Assembly (NCBI RefSeq): GCF_011578285.1
Contig: NZ_CP049916.1
Location: 1,178,001 to 1,242,000, forward strand
Source of the DNA: Acinetobacter lanii
GTDB lineage: Bacteria > Pseudomonadota > Gammaproteobacteria > Pseudomonadales > Moraxellaceae
Direction: 5' to 3'
DNA: 64,000 nt
How positions within the stretch are numbered: the stretch's first letter is position 1; each line of letters opens with the position of its first letter. Shown piece after piece: positions 27,013-37,367 of the stretch. A model generated the notes under the pieces. It ran no database searches and was not told where the DNA came from. It was given only the letters and a program-made list of their open reading frames with translations. A program made the translations under genes and the position numbers.

Positions 27013-27255
27013 ATGAAAGTTAAAGAATTAATTGAGCAGTTAAAGAAGTTAGATCCAGAACAAACAGTATTAGCTATTTGTGAGGATGAAGATATTGTAC
27101 GCAAAAATGAGGGGTTTGAAACTTTTTGGGTTGATTCAGTATCTTCTGTTCGTGCTGAGTCAAAAAGAGAAGATTTTGGGGAAGTTAAATTTAAATTTGG
27201 TGAATATCCTGAAAGTAAAGATCATGTTTTTATTACGTTAGAACATAAATTTTAA
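27013..27255 (+). CDS. Small hypothetical protein
   Basis: An 80-residue acidic protein starting MKVKELIEQLKKLDPEQTVL, a pattern common in small phage- and plasmid-borne proteins that begin with a helix followed by a beta-strand such as AICEDEDI and end with a strand (HVFITLEHKF). No ribosome-binding site is obvious. It sits beside a GNAT remnant in an AT-rich patch, consistent with accessory DNA. It shares a terminator with purD. Confidence 0.55.
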   Translation: MKVKELIEQLKKLDPEQTVLAICEDEDIVRKNEGFETFWVDSVSSVRAESKREDFGEVKFKFGEYPESKDHVFITLEHKF

Positions 27256-27291
27256 CGTATCGAAAATATTTATTTGAGTATTTAAGGTATT

Positions 27292-27319
27292 AAAAAACCC
27301 CGCATTTAGCGAGGTTTTT
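27292..27319. terminator. Bidirectional terminator between the small gene and purD
   Basis: AAAAACCCCGC/GCGAGGTTTTT hairpin with one mismatch and a 5-nt loop, A- and T-rich on both sides. Confidence 0.85.
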
Positions 27320-27336
27320 CTCAATCAAAATATAGA

Positions 27337-28620
27337 TTAAGCATTTTCACGCGTAATGGCACGGTAACCAATATCTTTACGATATTGAACGCCATCAAAT
27401 GTTACTTTTTGGCAAAGTTCTAACGCTTTCGCTTGTGCTTCACCAATCGTATCACCTAGAGCAGTCACACAAAGCACACGACCACCTGCAGTTACGATAT
27501 CGCCATTTTCATTGGCTTTCGTACCCGCATGGAATACTTTCGCATCTGCCATCACAGTGTCTAAACCTGAAATCACATCACCATTGCTCGACGTTTCAGG
27601 GTAACCACGTGATGCAAGTACGATACCAACTGTTTTACGCTCGTCCCATTTAGCTTCTGAAGGCAAATTGCCTTCAATACCTGCTTGAACTAAATCAACT
27701 AAAGATGATTTTAAACGCATCATAATCGGTTGCGTTTCAGGGTCGCCAAAACGACAGTTAAACTCGATTACTTTTGGTTGACCTTTGTCGTCAATCATCA
27801 AACCTGCGTATAAGAAACCTGTATAAATATGACCATCTTTTTTCATACCTTCAACGGTAGGACGCATCACTTCATTCATGGTTTTTTCAAATACGTCTGC
27901 AGTCACCACAGGCGCAGGAGAGTATGCACCCATACCACCCGTGTTTGGACCTTGGTCGCCTTCAAAGATACGTTTGTGATCTTGCGAAGTTGCCATTGGC
28001 AAAATGTTGTCGCCATCAATCATACAAATGAAAGAGGCTTCTTCACCAGCAAGGAACTCTTCAATTACAACACGTGAACCTGCATCGCCAAATTTGTTGC
28101 CTGCCAACATGTCATCAATTGCATCGAATGCTTCTTGATTCGTCATCGCCACGATCACGCCTTTACCAGCAGCAAGACCGTCAGCCTTAATCACGATCGG
28201 CGCGCCATTTATCTCAACAAATGCTTTAGCGGCATGGACTTCTGTGAACACGTCATAGAAAGCGGTTGGAATGTTATGGCGTTTTAAGAAGTGTTTCGCA
28301 AATGCTTTAGAGCCTTCAAGCTGTGCAGCAAATTGGGTTGGCCCCCAAATTTTTACACCTGCTTCACGACAAGCATCCACAACACCGTTTACAAGTGGTG
28401 CTTCAGGGCCGACAATGATTAATTCGACTGCATTATTTTTGGCAAAATCAATAATGGCAAGGTTGTCGAGAATGTCTAAAGCGACATTTTCACATTTATT
28501 TTCAGTTGCAGTACCTGCATTACCTGGCGCAACAAAAACTTTTGTTACTTGATCGTCTTGTGCGATTTTCCACGCCAATGCATGCTCACGACCGCCACTA
28601 CCCAAAACTAAAATGTTCAT
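27337..28620 (-). CDS. purD: Phosphoribosylamine-glycine ligase
   Basis: A 427-residue ATP-grasp enzyme catalysing the second step of de novo purine synthesis, joining glycine to phosphoribosylamine. It begins MNILVLGSGGREHALAW, and contains the ATP-grasp segments KADGLAAGKGV and the Mg-binding VIEFNCRFGDPETQ. Full length. It is the second gene of a purH-purD pair separated by 141 bp with a hairpin between, so expression may be partly uncoupled. Confidence 0.97.
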   Translation of the reverse strand: MNILVLGSGGREHALAWKIAQDDQVTKVFVAPGNAGTATENKCENVALDILDNLAIIDFAKNNAVELIIVGPEAPLVNGVVDACREAGVKIWGPTQFAAQLEGSKAFAKHFLKRHNIPTAFYDVFTEVHAAKAFVEINGAPIVIKADGLAAGKGVIVAMTNQEAFDAIDDMLAGNKFGDAGSRVVIEEFLAGEEASFICMIDGDNILPMATSQDHKRIFEGDQGPNTGGMGAYSPAPVVTADVFEKTMNEVMRPTVEGMKKDGHIYTGFLYAGLMIDDKGQPKVIEFNCRFGDPETQPIMMRLKSSLVDLVQAGIEGNLPSEAKWDERKTVGIVLASRGYPETSSNGDVISGLDTVMADAKVFHAGTKANENGDIVTAGGRVLCVTALGDTIGEAQAKALELCQKVTFDGVQYRKDIGYRAITRENA

Positions 28621-28716
28621 CTTTAGAATAACCCTCGAAAATGAAATCCCAATGCCGAATTCGGCTTAAAAATCACTAACATCTTAAATTAAGATGCAAA
28701 TCAATACAGACATAAT

Positions 28717-28744
28717 AAACCCCCCTTTATCAAAAGGAGGGCTT
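28717..28744 (-). terminator. Terminator or attenuator after purH
   Basis: CCCCCTTT/AAAGGAGGG hairpin with one mismatch, with the A/T-rich tail expected for the minus strand. Confidence 0.65.
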
Positions 28745-28761
28745 ATTTTAAGTTTTACAAC

Positions 28762-30336
28762 TTAGTGGCGGAAATGACGCATACCAGTGAAGACCATTGC
28801 AATACCAGCTTCATCGGCTGCAGCAATTGTTTCTTCATCACGCATAGAACCACCCGGTTGAATAATGCATTTGATACCTGCTTTCGCAGCGTTATCAATA
28901 CCATCACGGAATGGGAAGAATGCATCAGATGCCATTACCGCACCTTCAACCACAAGACCTGCATGTTCAGCTTTGATTGCAGCGATACGAGCAGAGTTGA
29001 CACGGCTCATTTGACCTGCACCCACACCAATGGTTTGACGGTTTTTCGCATACACAATCGCGTTAGACTTCACGTATTTCGCCACTTTCCAAGCGAAGAT
29101 CATGTCATCGATTTCTTGTTCAGTTGGCGCGCGTTTCGTTACCACTTTTAGGTCAGATGCTTTGATCATGCCTAAGTCTTGGTCTTGTACTAACAAACCG
29201 CCGTTTACACGTTTGTAGTCAAGTTGTGCGGCACGTTCGTCAATCTTCGGAAGTTCACCACATACCAGTACACGCACGTTTTTCTTCGCGCCAGTCACTT
29301 CAAGTACGCCATCAGCAATACTTGGCGCAATGATCACTTCAACGAATTGACGGTCTACAATCGCTTGCGCTGTTGCAACGTCTAATTCACGGTTGAATGC
29401 AATGATACCGCCGAATGCAGATTCAGGATCGGTTGCATAGGCAAGGTCATACGCCGCTTTAATGCCGTCTAGAGACACCGCAACACCACATGGGTTCGCA
29501 TGTTTAACGATGACACAAGCAGGCTTCGCAAATGATTTCACGCATTCAAGTGCTGCGTCTGTATCGGCAATATTGTTATAAGAGAGTTCTTTCCCTTGTA
29601 ACTGCTTCGCTGTTGAAACAGACGCTTCAGTTGCAGCAGGGTCTACATAGAACGCAGCAGATTGATGCGGATTTTCACCGTAACGTAAATCTTGTGCTTT
29701 ATTCAATTGTGTATTGAATGTACGTGCAAATTTATCAGCTTGACCTTCTTCCTTACCTACGCGAGCGCCTAAGTAAGAGGCGATCATGCCGTCATATTGA
29801 GCTGTATGTTCAAATGCTTTAACTGCAAGGTCAAAACGTGTTGCATGAGATAAAGCACCCTCAGCTTTCAGCTCAGCAATCACGGTTGCATAGTCAGATG
29901 CATTCACAACAATACCCACAGAAGCATGGTTCTTTGCCGCAGCACGAACCATAGTTGGACCACCGATGTCGATATTTTCAATGGCATCTGCAAGTGAACA
30001 GTTTGGTTTTGCTACAGTCGCAGCAAATGGATATAAATTCACAACAACCAAATCAATGGCATCGATGTTGTGTTCAGCCATTACAGCTTCGTCTAATCCA
30101 CGACGCGCTAAAATTCCACCATGAATTTTAGGATGTAGTGTTTTTACACGGCCGTCCATCATCTCTGGGAAACCTGTGTGCTCTGAAACTTCAACAACAG
30201 CGACATTATTGTCTTTCAACAATTTATATGTACCGCCAGTTGATAAAATTTCTACCCCTAGAGCAACCAGGTTCTGGGCAAATTCAACAATACCAGTTTT
30301 GTCAGAAACAGAGATTAAAGCGCGTTTAATAGTCAT
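28762..30336 (-). CDS. purH: Bifunctional AICAR transformylase / IMP cyclohydrolase
   Basis: A 524-residue enzyme of the last two purine steps. The N-terminal IMP cyclohydrolase (MGS-like) domain, starting [15 protein letters not shown], spans about residues 1-195. The C-terminal AICAR formyltransferase domain carries the KHANPCGVA and [13 protein letters not shown] motifs. The ATG at 30336 gives the standard N-terminus, four residues shorter than the longest frame. It is transcribed after fis with a terminator between them. Confidence 0.97.
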   Translation of the reverse strand: MTIKRALISVSDKTGIVEFAQNLVALGVEILSTGGTYKLLKDNNVAVVEVSEHTGFPEMMDGRVKTLHPKIHGGILARRGLDEAVMAEHNIDAIDLVVVNLYPFAATVAKPNCSLADAIENIDIGGPTMVRAAAKNHASVGIVVNASDYATVIAELKAEGALSHATRFDLAVKAFEHTAQYDGMIASYLGARVGKEEGQADKFARTFNTQLNKAQDLRYGENPHQSAAFYVDPAATEASVSTAKQLQGKELSYNNIADTDAALECVKSFAKPACVIVKHANPCGVAVSLDGIKAAYDLAYATDPESAFGGIIAFNRELDVATAQAIVDRQFVEVIIAPSIADGVLEVTGAKKNVRVLVCGELPKIDERAAQLDYKRVNGGLLVQDQDLGMIKASDLKVVTKRAPTEQEIDDMIFAWKVAKYVKSNAIVYAKNRQTIGVGAGQMSRVNSARIAAIKAEHAGLVVEGAVMASDAFFPFRDGIDNAAKAGIKCIIQPGGSMRDEETIAAADEAGIAMVFTGMRHFRH

Positions 30337-30417
30337 GATCTTCGTCACAGTTTTTAAGAAACAAAATAAAACAAAAGGAACAGATTAAAACAATGTATTA
30401 AATTCAGGTCAAAAAAA

Positions 30418-30441
30418 ATGCCTGCGTTCAACGCAAGCATT
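30418..30441 (-). terminator. Terminator after fis
   Basis: ATGC-TGCGT/ACGCA-GCAT stem with one mismatch and a TCA loop; the flanking A-run at 30411-30418 gives a U-tail on the minus strand. Confidence 0.75.
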
Positions 30442-30448
30442 TTATCAT

Positions 30449-30718
30449 TTATTCACTCATTAAACCGTGAGCTTTCAACTTTTTACGTAAGGTACCACGG
30501 TTGAGTCCGAGGATCTCAGCAGCACGTGTCTGATTACCACGCGTGTATTCTAACACTACAGATAAAAGAGGTTTCTCCATTTCTGCTAGCACCATGTCGT
30601 AAACTTGAGATGGCTGCTCGCCTTGCAATTGTGCAAAATAATGGCGAACTGCGCGATCTACGTGAATACGAAGAGCAACATCAGATTGTGCAGTAAAAAT
30701 AGGAGATTTGCTATTCAT
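30449..30718 (-). CDS. fis: Fis-family nucleoid/transcription factor
   Basis: An 89-residue DNA-bending protein. The C-terminal helix-turn-helix [21 protein letters not shown] is the Fis/NtrC-type reading head, and the N-terminal part forms the dimerisation helices. Fis activates rRNA promoters and organises the nucleoid during fast growth. The ATG at 30718 gives the family N-terminus (MNSKSPIF); the longer frame adds nine residues. In most gammaproteobacteria dusB lies directly upstream, and here it does not. Confidence 0.93.
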   Translation of the reverse strand: MNSKSPIFTAQSDVALRIHVDRAVRHYFAQLQGEQPSQVYDMVLAEMEKPLLSVVLEYTRGNQTRAAEILGLNRGTLRKKLKAHGLMSE

Positions 30719-31088
30719 GCGAGTTAATCCGAAAATCAATATCACTAGGATAAAGTGATAAATGTGGTCAAAAAATAAAAAATTAGCTCCGTTTTAAATA
30801 CTAAAACGGTTGGCTCTAAAACAAGAACTTTAGCTTGCCACAACTGCGACAATTGCGCGAAATTTAACCGTAACAATAGATTAATATTTGTTACAGCCCC
30901 TATTTAAAAAAAATAAAACCTGATGCGCACAATTTTTGAATCAAGCGCAGAAGTTAGATGTTATTTTTTAGAAATAATGCGAGAAGTCGATATGGCAAAG
31001 CTTTCGTGGGGCGTATCATACCATTCTGAAAAAAAAAGTGAGCAAGAAAACTACATTTTTTTGCTTTTTTTAATAGGTTTTTTCAATC
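30719..31088. other. Intergenic region where dusB is usually found
   Basis: About 370 bp of AT-rich DNA between the DUF3426 gene and fis. No tRNA-dihydrouridine synthase remnant is visible. A 73-codon plus-strand frame at 30923 has a low-complexity, non-protein-like sequence and is not called. The region should hold the fis promoter. Confidence 0.6.
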
Positions 31089-31943
31089 CTAAGGACGGAT
31101 TACTTCTATTTTGTAACTATCAAATGAATTTCGAGGGGTATTGATAAAAAAATGGAATTTAAAAGGGCTTTCAGTTGGAATTCTGGTAATGCCATGTAAA
31201 CTTTCAATCAAATATTCACTGGGTGATTTGATCATAGAGTGAATGACTTTATTTTGCTTCATTAAGCTTACCTTAATTAAAGGCAGTTCTAAACCTTTCT
31301 TATAGTGATTCACAAGTACCCCTTTAAACTCAGTTTGATCACTGCCTTTTCTAGCCAATGTGATTTGTTCAGGTTTGATATGGGTATAACGTTCATCTAA
31401 GGTTTCACAGTTAAAGGCATGACAGGTTTGGATAAACGCGGCATTTAACAAAGGATGACGTTCTAATAGTTGTGGATTGAACCAAAGCACTTGGAAAATC
31501 AGCAGAAAGACCAGCGTTAAATTCACCAATGACCACGTGCCATAATACAGCACGGTCTTTTTTGAAAATTTACCATCGGTATGATGTTGACCTGAAGCGA
31601 GGTTCAGCGCGGGGAATTGGGTAACAGGATCGTTAGTAAAGGTATTCAGGTTGTTTAAATAGGTTCTTAAATTGATATTAGAGCTTTCAGGCTTGCGCTG
31701 AAAAATATCTAAGACATGCTGTTCAGCAGAGTAGTCTTGCATCACCATCGGCGCTTGATCAAAGATCCGCCCTAGAGGGGGCTGTTGAACCTGATCATCT
31801 TTGATCTGATTCAGATTCAACAATGCATTAAATTCAGCAGAACACTTTGGACAACACACCATGCCTTGCGCTACAGTCAATTGAGTCACGGTGACTTTAT
31901 AGATCGTAGAACAGTTTGGGCAGCGGGTCTGTTTTTCACTCAT
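31089..31943 (-). CDS. Zinc-ribbon DUF3426 membrane protein
   Basis: A 284-residue protein. The N-terminal MJ0042-type zinc ribbon is CPNCSTIYKV followed by CCPKC. A polar linker leads to a single membrane helix (LVNLTLVFLLIFQVLWF, about residues 135-155) and then the DUF3426 domain, which has a beta-sandwich-like pattern (FKGVLVNHYKKGLELPLIKVSLM). It lies 21 bp after prmA and is surely in the same transcript. The function of DUF3426 proteins is unknown. Confidence 0.85.
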   Translation of the reverse strand: MSEKQTRCPNCSTIYKVTVTQLTVAQGMVCCPKCSAEFNALLNLNQIKDDQVQQPPLGRIFDQAPMVMQDYSAEQHVLDIFQRKPESSNINLRTYLNNLNTFTNDPVTQFPALNLASGQHHTDGKFSKKTVLYYGTWSLVNLTLVFLLIFQVLWFNPQLLERHPLLNAAFIQTCHAFNCETLDERYTHIKPEQITLARKGSDQTEFKGVLVNHYKKGLELPLIKVSLMKQNKVIHSMIKSPSEYLIESLHGITRIPTESPFKFHFFINTPRNSFDSYKIEVIRP

Positions 31944-31964
31944 AGTTCAGAATTTAACTCTTTT

Positions 31965-32867
31965 TTAAATTTTATGGCGTTTTCCTGAAATACGGCACCA
32001 GTTCTGGTCACGTTTTTCAACCGCTAATATATCAAAAAATTCGGCATAAACATTAGAAACATCATCAACTTGCTCTTCAATTACACCTGCAAGTGCGAAC
32101 TCACCCTCAGATTTAATCAAAGTTGAGAAGTCAGCCGCAAGCGCCATCAGCGGACCTGCCAAAATGTTAGCCACAAACACGTCAGCTTTAATATCACCGA
32201 GTTCAGCATTAAACTCTTCAGGTAAGCCAACATAAAGGTTGTCTAAAACGCCATTCAGTTCAGCATTTTGTTGGGTCGCCAACACCGCTTGTGGGTCAAT
32301 GTCTGTGGCATAGACTTTCTTTGCACCTAAAAGCAGGGCAGCCACACCTAAAATGCCTGAACCACAACCATAGTCAATCACGATTTTGTCTTTCACATCG
32401 GTTTGACCGAGCCATTGTAGGCAAAGGAAAGTCGAAGCATGGTTACCGGTACCAAACGCCAAACCTGGATCAAGTTTGATATTCACCGCATCTGCTTCAG
32501 GTGGCTGCATCCATTCAGGGACGATCCAGTATTTTTCACCAATTTGAATCGGTTCATAGGCATCCATCCAAGTGCGTTCCCATTCTTGGTCTTCCATGAA
32601 CTCACTGCGCATTGGTTCTGTTGGTAATTGCGTGCGAATAAAAGTTTCTAATGCTGCAACATCAATGTGCTCATCATCTTCTTGGGCATAAATACCGGTC
32701 ACAATCACTTTATTCCAAAGTGGCGTTTCCCCTGGAAGAGGCTCAAGCAAATCTTGATTTTCAGCATCATCTAAAGTCACGCTCACTGCGCCTAAAGATT
32801 CTAAAAGCGTTTCAGTAAAATCAACTTGTGACTTTTCAACCGTAATATGAATTTGTAACCACTTCAC
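31965..32867 (-). CDS. prmA: Ribosomal protein L11 methyltransferase
   Basis: A 300-residue SAM-dependent methyltransferase that trimethylates L11 in the cytosol. The N-terminal substrate-binding domain starts [16 protein letters not shown]. The SAM-binding core includes [20 protein letters not shown] and [20 protein letters not shown] (motif I), followed by VANILAGPL (motif IV). Full length. It heads the prmA-DUF3426 unit. Confidence 0.96.
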   Translation of the reverse strand: MKWLQIHITVEKSQVDFTETLLESLGAVSVTLDDAENQDLLEPLPGETPLWNKVIVTGIYAQEDDEHIDVAALETFIRTQLPTEPMRSEFMEDQEWERTWMDAYEPIQIGEKYWIVPEWMQPPEADAVNIKLDPGLAFGTGNHASTFLCLQWLGQTDVKDKIVIDYGCGSGILGVAALLLGAKKVYATDIDPQAVLATQQNAELNGVLDNLYVGLPEEFNAELGDIKADVFVANILAGPLMALAADFSTLIKSEGEFALAGVIEEQVDDVSNVYAEFFDILAVEKRDQNWCRISGKRHKI

Positions 32868-33000
32868 AGGAATAACCTAAATCTATACGTATAAAGGCAG
32901 TATTGTAGCCGAAGCGTGGCAAATACGCTTCATTTTCAGTAAATCGACTTTAAATAAGCAGGGTCAAGATACAGTGTCCTCAACATCATGATCCATAGTT

Positions 33001-33035
33001 GAAGATAAAGGATGCATAGCGCATCCTTTATCTTC
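33001..33035. repeat. Perfect 15-bp inverted repeat
   Basis: GAAGATAAAGGATGC and GCATCCTTTATCTTC flank a 5-nt loop. It lies downstream of the BASS transporter stop. It lacks a T-run on either strand, so it is an unusual terminator, an mRNA 3'-end stabiliser or a binding site. Confidence 0.7.
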
Positions 33036-33106
33036 ATCAGTGTGGGCATAGATAGATTGAACAAATGTAATGCATCATGCCTCATTTCAATCAATCACTA
33101 GTTTAA

Positions 33107-33988
33107 TCAATCACTATGCTGTGCTTCCAAAGGAAAAGGCATGTAGCGATTAAGCATCAAACCAAATAGCGCAGCGAAGATATACATAAAGATCGAATAC
33201 ACCGCAGCAGGCATGGCGACGGTTGAACTCGCCATAACGGTAAGAGCAATGGTCATGGCCAAGGTACTGTTGTGAATGCCAATTTCAAAGGCACAGGCAC
33301 GCGCTTGTGCACTATTAATGCCAAAGAACCGTGGTACACAATAGCCGACCAATAAGCTACAGATACAAAAAATGGCAGTTGCCATACCCACTTGTGCGAA
33401 ATACTCCATGATATGAGCACGTTCTTTTAAAATCGCACCTACAATAATCAGCACTAAAAATAGTACTGAGAATATACGTAATGGCTTATTCAATTTCTCA
33501 GTAAAATGTGGGGCAAAATGACGAATCAGCATACCAATCGCAACGGGAATCAAAATAATCCCAAACACTTGCATGATTTTACTGAACTGAAGTGAAATCT
33601 GTTGCCCCTCATTCATAAAGTGATAAATGGCAAAATTCATAATCAAAGGCAGGGTAAATGCAGCGACCACCGAATTGATGGCGGTTAAGCTAATATTTAA
33701 GGCTAAGTCACCCTTAAATAAGTAACTGAACAGATTGGCTGTACTGCCCCCAGGGGAGGCTGCCAATAACATCAGTCCGACCGCAAGCAAGGGCGGTAAT
33801 GCAAACAATTTACATAACAGGTAGGCGATCCCCACCAATAAGAACAACTGACAGAACAAAGCAATTAAGACTGCTTTGGGGTGTTTGCTAACTCGCTTAA
33901 AGTCGTTTGGGGTCAGTTCAAGCCCTAAACCAATCATGATAATGGCTAATGCCAAGGGCAATATAATGGTAATCATCCCGCTATCCAT
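33107..33988 (-). CDS. Bile acid:sodium symporter (BASS) family transporter
   Basis: A 293-residue inner-membrane protein with about nine or ten hydrophobic helices. It contains the BASS core segments LMLLAASPGGSTANLFSYL and ARACAFEIGIHNSTLAMTIA, which line the two sodium sites. Bacterial members carry organic anions such as pyruvate, pantoate or sulphated steroids, and the substrate here is not readable. It stands alone; a strong inverted repeat follows it. Confidence 0.88.
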   Translation of the reverse strand: MDSGMITIILPLALAIIMIGLGLELTPNDFKRVSKHPKAVLIALFCQLFLLVGIAYLLCKLFALPPLLAVGLMLLAASPGGSTANLFSYLFKGDLALNISLTAINSVVAAFTLPLIMNFAIYHFMNEGQQISLQFSKIMQVFGIILIPVAIGMLIRHFAPHFTEKLNKPLRIFSVLFLVLIIVGAILKERAHIMEYFAQVGMATAIFCICSLLVGYCVPRFFGINSAQARACAFEIGIHNSTLAMTIALTVMASSTVAMPAAVYSIFMYIFAALFGLMLNRYMPFPLEAQHSD

Positions 33989-34133
33989 AACATTCTTCCT
34001 GAATGAGTTTATTTAAATTCGGCGTTCAGTCGCTGTGAACGTATTTATTGTTTTAAAGCATGTGATCGAAATCCACATTTTTAATATAGCTGAATGTTTT
34101 TGATTGTGCTGAATAAATACGCAATTTTAGATA

Positions 34134-34178
34134 TAAAAAAAGCAATCCACTCAAATGCAAGGCTTTGAATGGATTGCT
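34134..34178 (-). terminator. Terminator of the small secreted-protein gene
   Basis: AGCAATCCA/TGGATTGCT plus an inner TCAAA/TTTGA pair form a long stem with one mismatch, beside an A-run that becomes the U-tail on the minus strand. Confidence 0.75.
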
Positions 34179-34251
34179 GATCGATCTATAACATCGGTTA
34201 ACAGTTTTTAGATGGATAAAGGTGCTGAAGTAATATCGGCAAGCTTAAAAA

Positions 34252-34599
34252 TTAGGATTTAGGCATCGGTGGTGCATAGCCGAGTGCACATTTACCTTTA
34301 TATTCCTGACCACCTATGCTGGCTGTTTTCGCGGCTGCATCACTTGCGCAGACAGAGCGTAATTCTGCTTCATCGCCTTTTAAGCCTTTGGTGACCGTTG
34401 GGAAAAACTGGGTTTGACATGTCCCATTCCAAATAATACCGCGATAAGCAAAGCTGACTTCCGCACCTTCGGATTTGCCTTTACAGACTTGTTGATATTG
34501 TTTGGCGTTATAGGTGCTTTCCACCTTATCGTTGGCAAAACCAACAGTACTCAAACCCATGCTACATAAAAACGCACTTAATAGAATTTTATTTTTCAT
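34252..34599 (-). CDS. Small secreted hypothetical protein
   Basis: A 115-residue protein with a signal peptide ending at VGFA. The mature part has four cysteines (QVCKGK, GTCQTQ, SVCASD, GKCALG) spaced as two likely disulphides, in a small beta-rich domain with FAYRGIIWNGTC and GGQEYKGKC halves that look like an internal repeat. It is periplasmic or secreted. No family is recognised. It has its own terminator. Confidence 0.65.
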   Translation of the reverse strand: MKNKILLSAFLCSMGLSTVGFANDKVESTYNAKQYQQVCKGKSEGAEVSFAYRGIIWNGTCQTQFFPTVTKGLKGDEAELRSVCASDAAAKTASIGGQEYKGKCALGYAPPMPKS

Positions 34600-34855
34600 G
34601 TTGTATCCCTATAGCGTGAACTTAGCTCATTTCAGACTAAACTTTTCTGTTTATTTGTTAAGTTGGCTTGCTGTAAGGATTCATTTTTGATTGTGAAATT
34701 TATATATAAATGTGCAAATTTTATACACATTTTCATTTTTTGCGTGTAAATTATTATGCCCAATTCAACAATGAATAAAAATCTGAGAATCTGTCTCCTC
34801 AATCTCAAAATTTGTTATAATTTTAAGTCATTCATTTTATCTCCTAATTACCACT

Positions 34856-36739
34856 ATGCATTATCCTAAAGTTTACGATGTCATTGTTATCGGTGGCGGT
34901 CACGCAGGTACGGAAGCGGCATTGGCTGCAGCGCGTATGGGTCGTCAGACATTGCTTTTAACTCATAACATTGAGACTTTGGGGCAGATGAGCTGTAACC
35001 CAGCGATCGGTGGTATTGGTAAATCACATTTGGTACGTGAAATTGATGCTTTAGGCGGTGCAATGGCATTGGCTGCCGACAAAGGCGGTATTCAATTCCG
35101 TATTTTAAACTCACGTAAAGGTGCTGCGGTTCGTGCAACGCGCGCGCAGGCTGACCGTGTACGTTTTAAAGCTGCCATTCGTCATACCTTAGAAAATCAA
35201 GCGAATTTGGATATTTTCCAACAAGCAGCAGATGACCTAATTGTGGAAGGCGATACCGTAAAAGGTGTTGTGACCCAAATGGGGATTCGCTTTGATGCGA
35301 AAACGGTTGTGCTTACTGCTGGTACATTCCTCGGTGGCGTGATCCACGTCGGTTTAAACAATTCTTCAGGTGGTCGTGCTGGAGATCCTCCTTCGATTTC
35401 ACTTGCAGCACGTTTACGTGAACTTAAACTGCCTGTGGGTCGTTTAAAAACAGGTACACCACCGCGTATTGATGCACGTTCAGTGGATTTTTCAGTGATG
35501 ACGGCGCAACCGGGTGACTTCCCATCTCCAACCATGTCATTCATGGGCGATGTGTCGATGCATCCTGAGCAAGTCAATTGCTACATTACGCATACCAATG
35601 AACGTACCCATGACATTATCCGTGGTGGTTTAGACCGCTCTCCGATGTATACAGGTGTGATTGAAGGCGTTGGTCCACGTTACTGCCCATCCATTGAAGA
35701 CAAAATTCACCGTTTTGCCGATAAAGACTCACATCAAATCTTTTTGGAACCAGAAGGTTTAGATACACACGAGCTTTATCCAAATGGTATTTCAACGTCG
35801 CTTCCATTTGACGTGCAGTTTGAATTGGTTCGTTCAATGAAAGGGATGGAGAATGCGCACATTCTTCGTCCGGGTTATGCAATCGAGTATGATTACTTCA
35901 ACCCACAAGCCTTGAAGTTCTCTTTAGAAACTAAAGCGATTAATAACTTGTACTTTGCAGGTCAGATTAACGGGACAACCGGTTATGAAGAAGCAGGTGC
36001 ACAAGGCTTATTGGCAGGTTTAAATGCTGCACGCCGTGCATGGGATCAAGAACAATGGACACCTAAACGTGATGAAGCGTACATGGGTGTATTGGTTGAT
36101 GACTTAATTACACTCGGGACTAAAGAACCTTACCGCATGTTCACTTCACGTGCGGAATATCGTTTGATGCTTCGTGAAGACAATGCGGATCAGCGTTTAA
36201 CGCCAATTGGTCGTGAAATGGGCTTGGTGGATGACGAGCGTTGGGCGTCTTACTGCGAAAAAATGGAAGCCGTAGAGAAAGAAACGGGTCGTCTGCAACA
36301 TCTATGGGCTGCGCCAAACAATCCATTGGGTAAAAAATTCGTAGAGTTAACGGGTGGTGATTTAAGCAAAGAAACCACTGCAATCGACTTATTAAAACGT
36401 CCAAATGTGAACTTCGCTCAAATTGCTGAATTGACTGATTCTGAAGTTACGCCATTTGTCGGTGAGCAAATTGAAATTGCAGTGAAATATGCCGGTTATA
36501 TCAACCGTCAGCATGAAGACGTTGCACAAATGAAGCGTTTGGAGGAGACTCGTATTCCTGTAGATTTCGATTATGACATCGTTTCAGGTCTTTCTCGTGA
36601 AATTACTTTGAAATTGAAAGACATTCGCCCTGAGACTTTGGCGCAAGCCAGCCGTATTCCGGGTGTAACGCCAGCCGCAGTACAATTGGTGATGATCACT
36701 ATTCGTAAAAATGCTGCCGCAGCTAAAAAATCTGCTTAA
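34856..36739 (+). CDS. mnmG: tRNA uridine-5-carboxymethylaminomethyl synthesis enzyme MnmG
   Basis: A 627-residue FAD enzyme that works with MnmE to modify U34 of several tRNAs. The FAD-binding motif [17 protein letters not shown] is at about residues 13-29. The GidA signature [15 protein letters not shown] and the second signature [21 protein letters not shown] are both intact, and the C-terminal helical domain that binds MnmE and tRNA is present. It is full length and followed by a strong terminator. Confidence 0.97.
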   Translation: MHYPKVYDVIVIGGGHAGTEAALAAARMGRQTLLLTHNIETLGQMSCNPAIGGIGKSHLVREIDALGGAMALAADKGGIQFRILNSRKGAAVRATRAQADRVRFKAAIRHTLENQANLDIFQQAADDLIVEGDTVKGVVTQMGIRFDAKTVVLTAGTFLGGVIHVGLNNSSGGRAGDPPSISLAARLRELKLPVGRLKTGTPPRIDARSVDFSVMTAQPGDFPSPTMSFMGDVSMHPEQVNCYITHTNERTHDIIRGGLDRSPMYTGVIEGVGPRYCPSIEDKIHRFADKDSHQIFLEPEGLDTHELYPNGISTSLPFDVQFELVRSMKGMENAHILRPGYAIEYDYFNPQALKFSLETKAINNLYFAGQINGTTGYEEAGAQGLLAGLNAARRAWDQEQWTPKRDEAYMGVLVDDLITLGTKEPYRMFTSRAEYRLMLREDNADQRLTPIGREMGLVDDERWASYCEKMEAVEKETGRLQHLWAAPNNPLGKKFVELTGGDLSKETTAIDLLKRPNVNFAQIAELTDSEVTPFVGEQIEIAVKYAGYINRQHEDVAQMKRLEETRIPVDFDYDIVSGLSREITLKLKDIRPETLAQASRIPGVTPAAVQLVMITIRKNAAAAKKSA

Positions 36740-36755
36740 TCCTTTAAGCATTTAG

Positions 36756-36783
36756 AAAAGCCCGCATAATGCGGGCTTTTTTT
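36756..36783 (+). terminator. Terminator after mnmG
   Basis: AAAAGCCCGC/GCGGGCTTTT perfect stem with an ATAAT-type loop and a T-run. Confidence 0.92.
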
Positions 36784-37367
36784 ATGATGAAAATAAGTCC
36801 AATCAGAAACAAATGATCAACCCAGTTATCGGTGAATGTTGCCAGCGAATAGATCGGCGAATCGTACTATCTACAGAAGAGAAAACCAATCTAGATGACT
36901 GAATGCTTAATTTATTTTAAAAGCATATAAACAAAGCCAAATCCTTCCTAATGAAAGAATCAGATTTAAGCTGCAAAAAAGTGTATTTCACATTTTTTTT
37001 GAATAAGCTTAAAGTGACTCTACACCAACAACCAAGAGGAAGATGCCATGACGATGAAATCGATTCGTTATAATGGATATGATCTCGCATGCTGCAGTTA
37101 AATATGCGACAACATGATCTCCAAACGATGTCTACATTGCCATTTAGTCCAATGGCTACTCGGGGCTGGATTGAATGCAATGTAGATAAATCTCATCCAA
37201 TAAGAACAACATCGCCTATTAAAATAACAATTCTAAAAAATCTACAAAGAGCCCTTGATGGCTCTATTTTTTTGTCGAGTCATTCATCCAAACGAGAGTG
37301 GATAGAATGTGCTATTTGAGGCTCTGAAAAGATGACGCTATATGAATACAAAGCTACATTTAAAATA
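36784..37367. other. Intergenic region with possible gene debris
   Basis: About 580 bp without an intact gene. A strong ribosome-binding site (AAGAGGAAG) precedes an ATG at 37048 whose frame stops after 17 codons. Other frames further on stay open in pieces up to about 37319, and a plus-strand terminator lies at 37246. This is what a decayed small plus-strand gene would look like, but no parent family is recognisable. Confidence 0.4.
37246..37273 (+). terminator. Orphan plus-strand terminator
   Basis: AGAGCC/GGCTCT stem, 6-nt loop and an eight-T run, with no intact gene upstream on this strand. Confidence 0.7.

Noticed and set aside
30923..31144. 73-codon plus-strand frame between fis and the DUF3426 gene
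   Set aside because: Low-complexity composition, no ribosome-binding site, and it runs into the antisense of the DUF3426 gene end.
36813..36902. 29-codon plus-strand frame after mnmG
   Set aside because: No ribosome-binding site and it begins just beyond the mnmG terminator; nothing supports translation.
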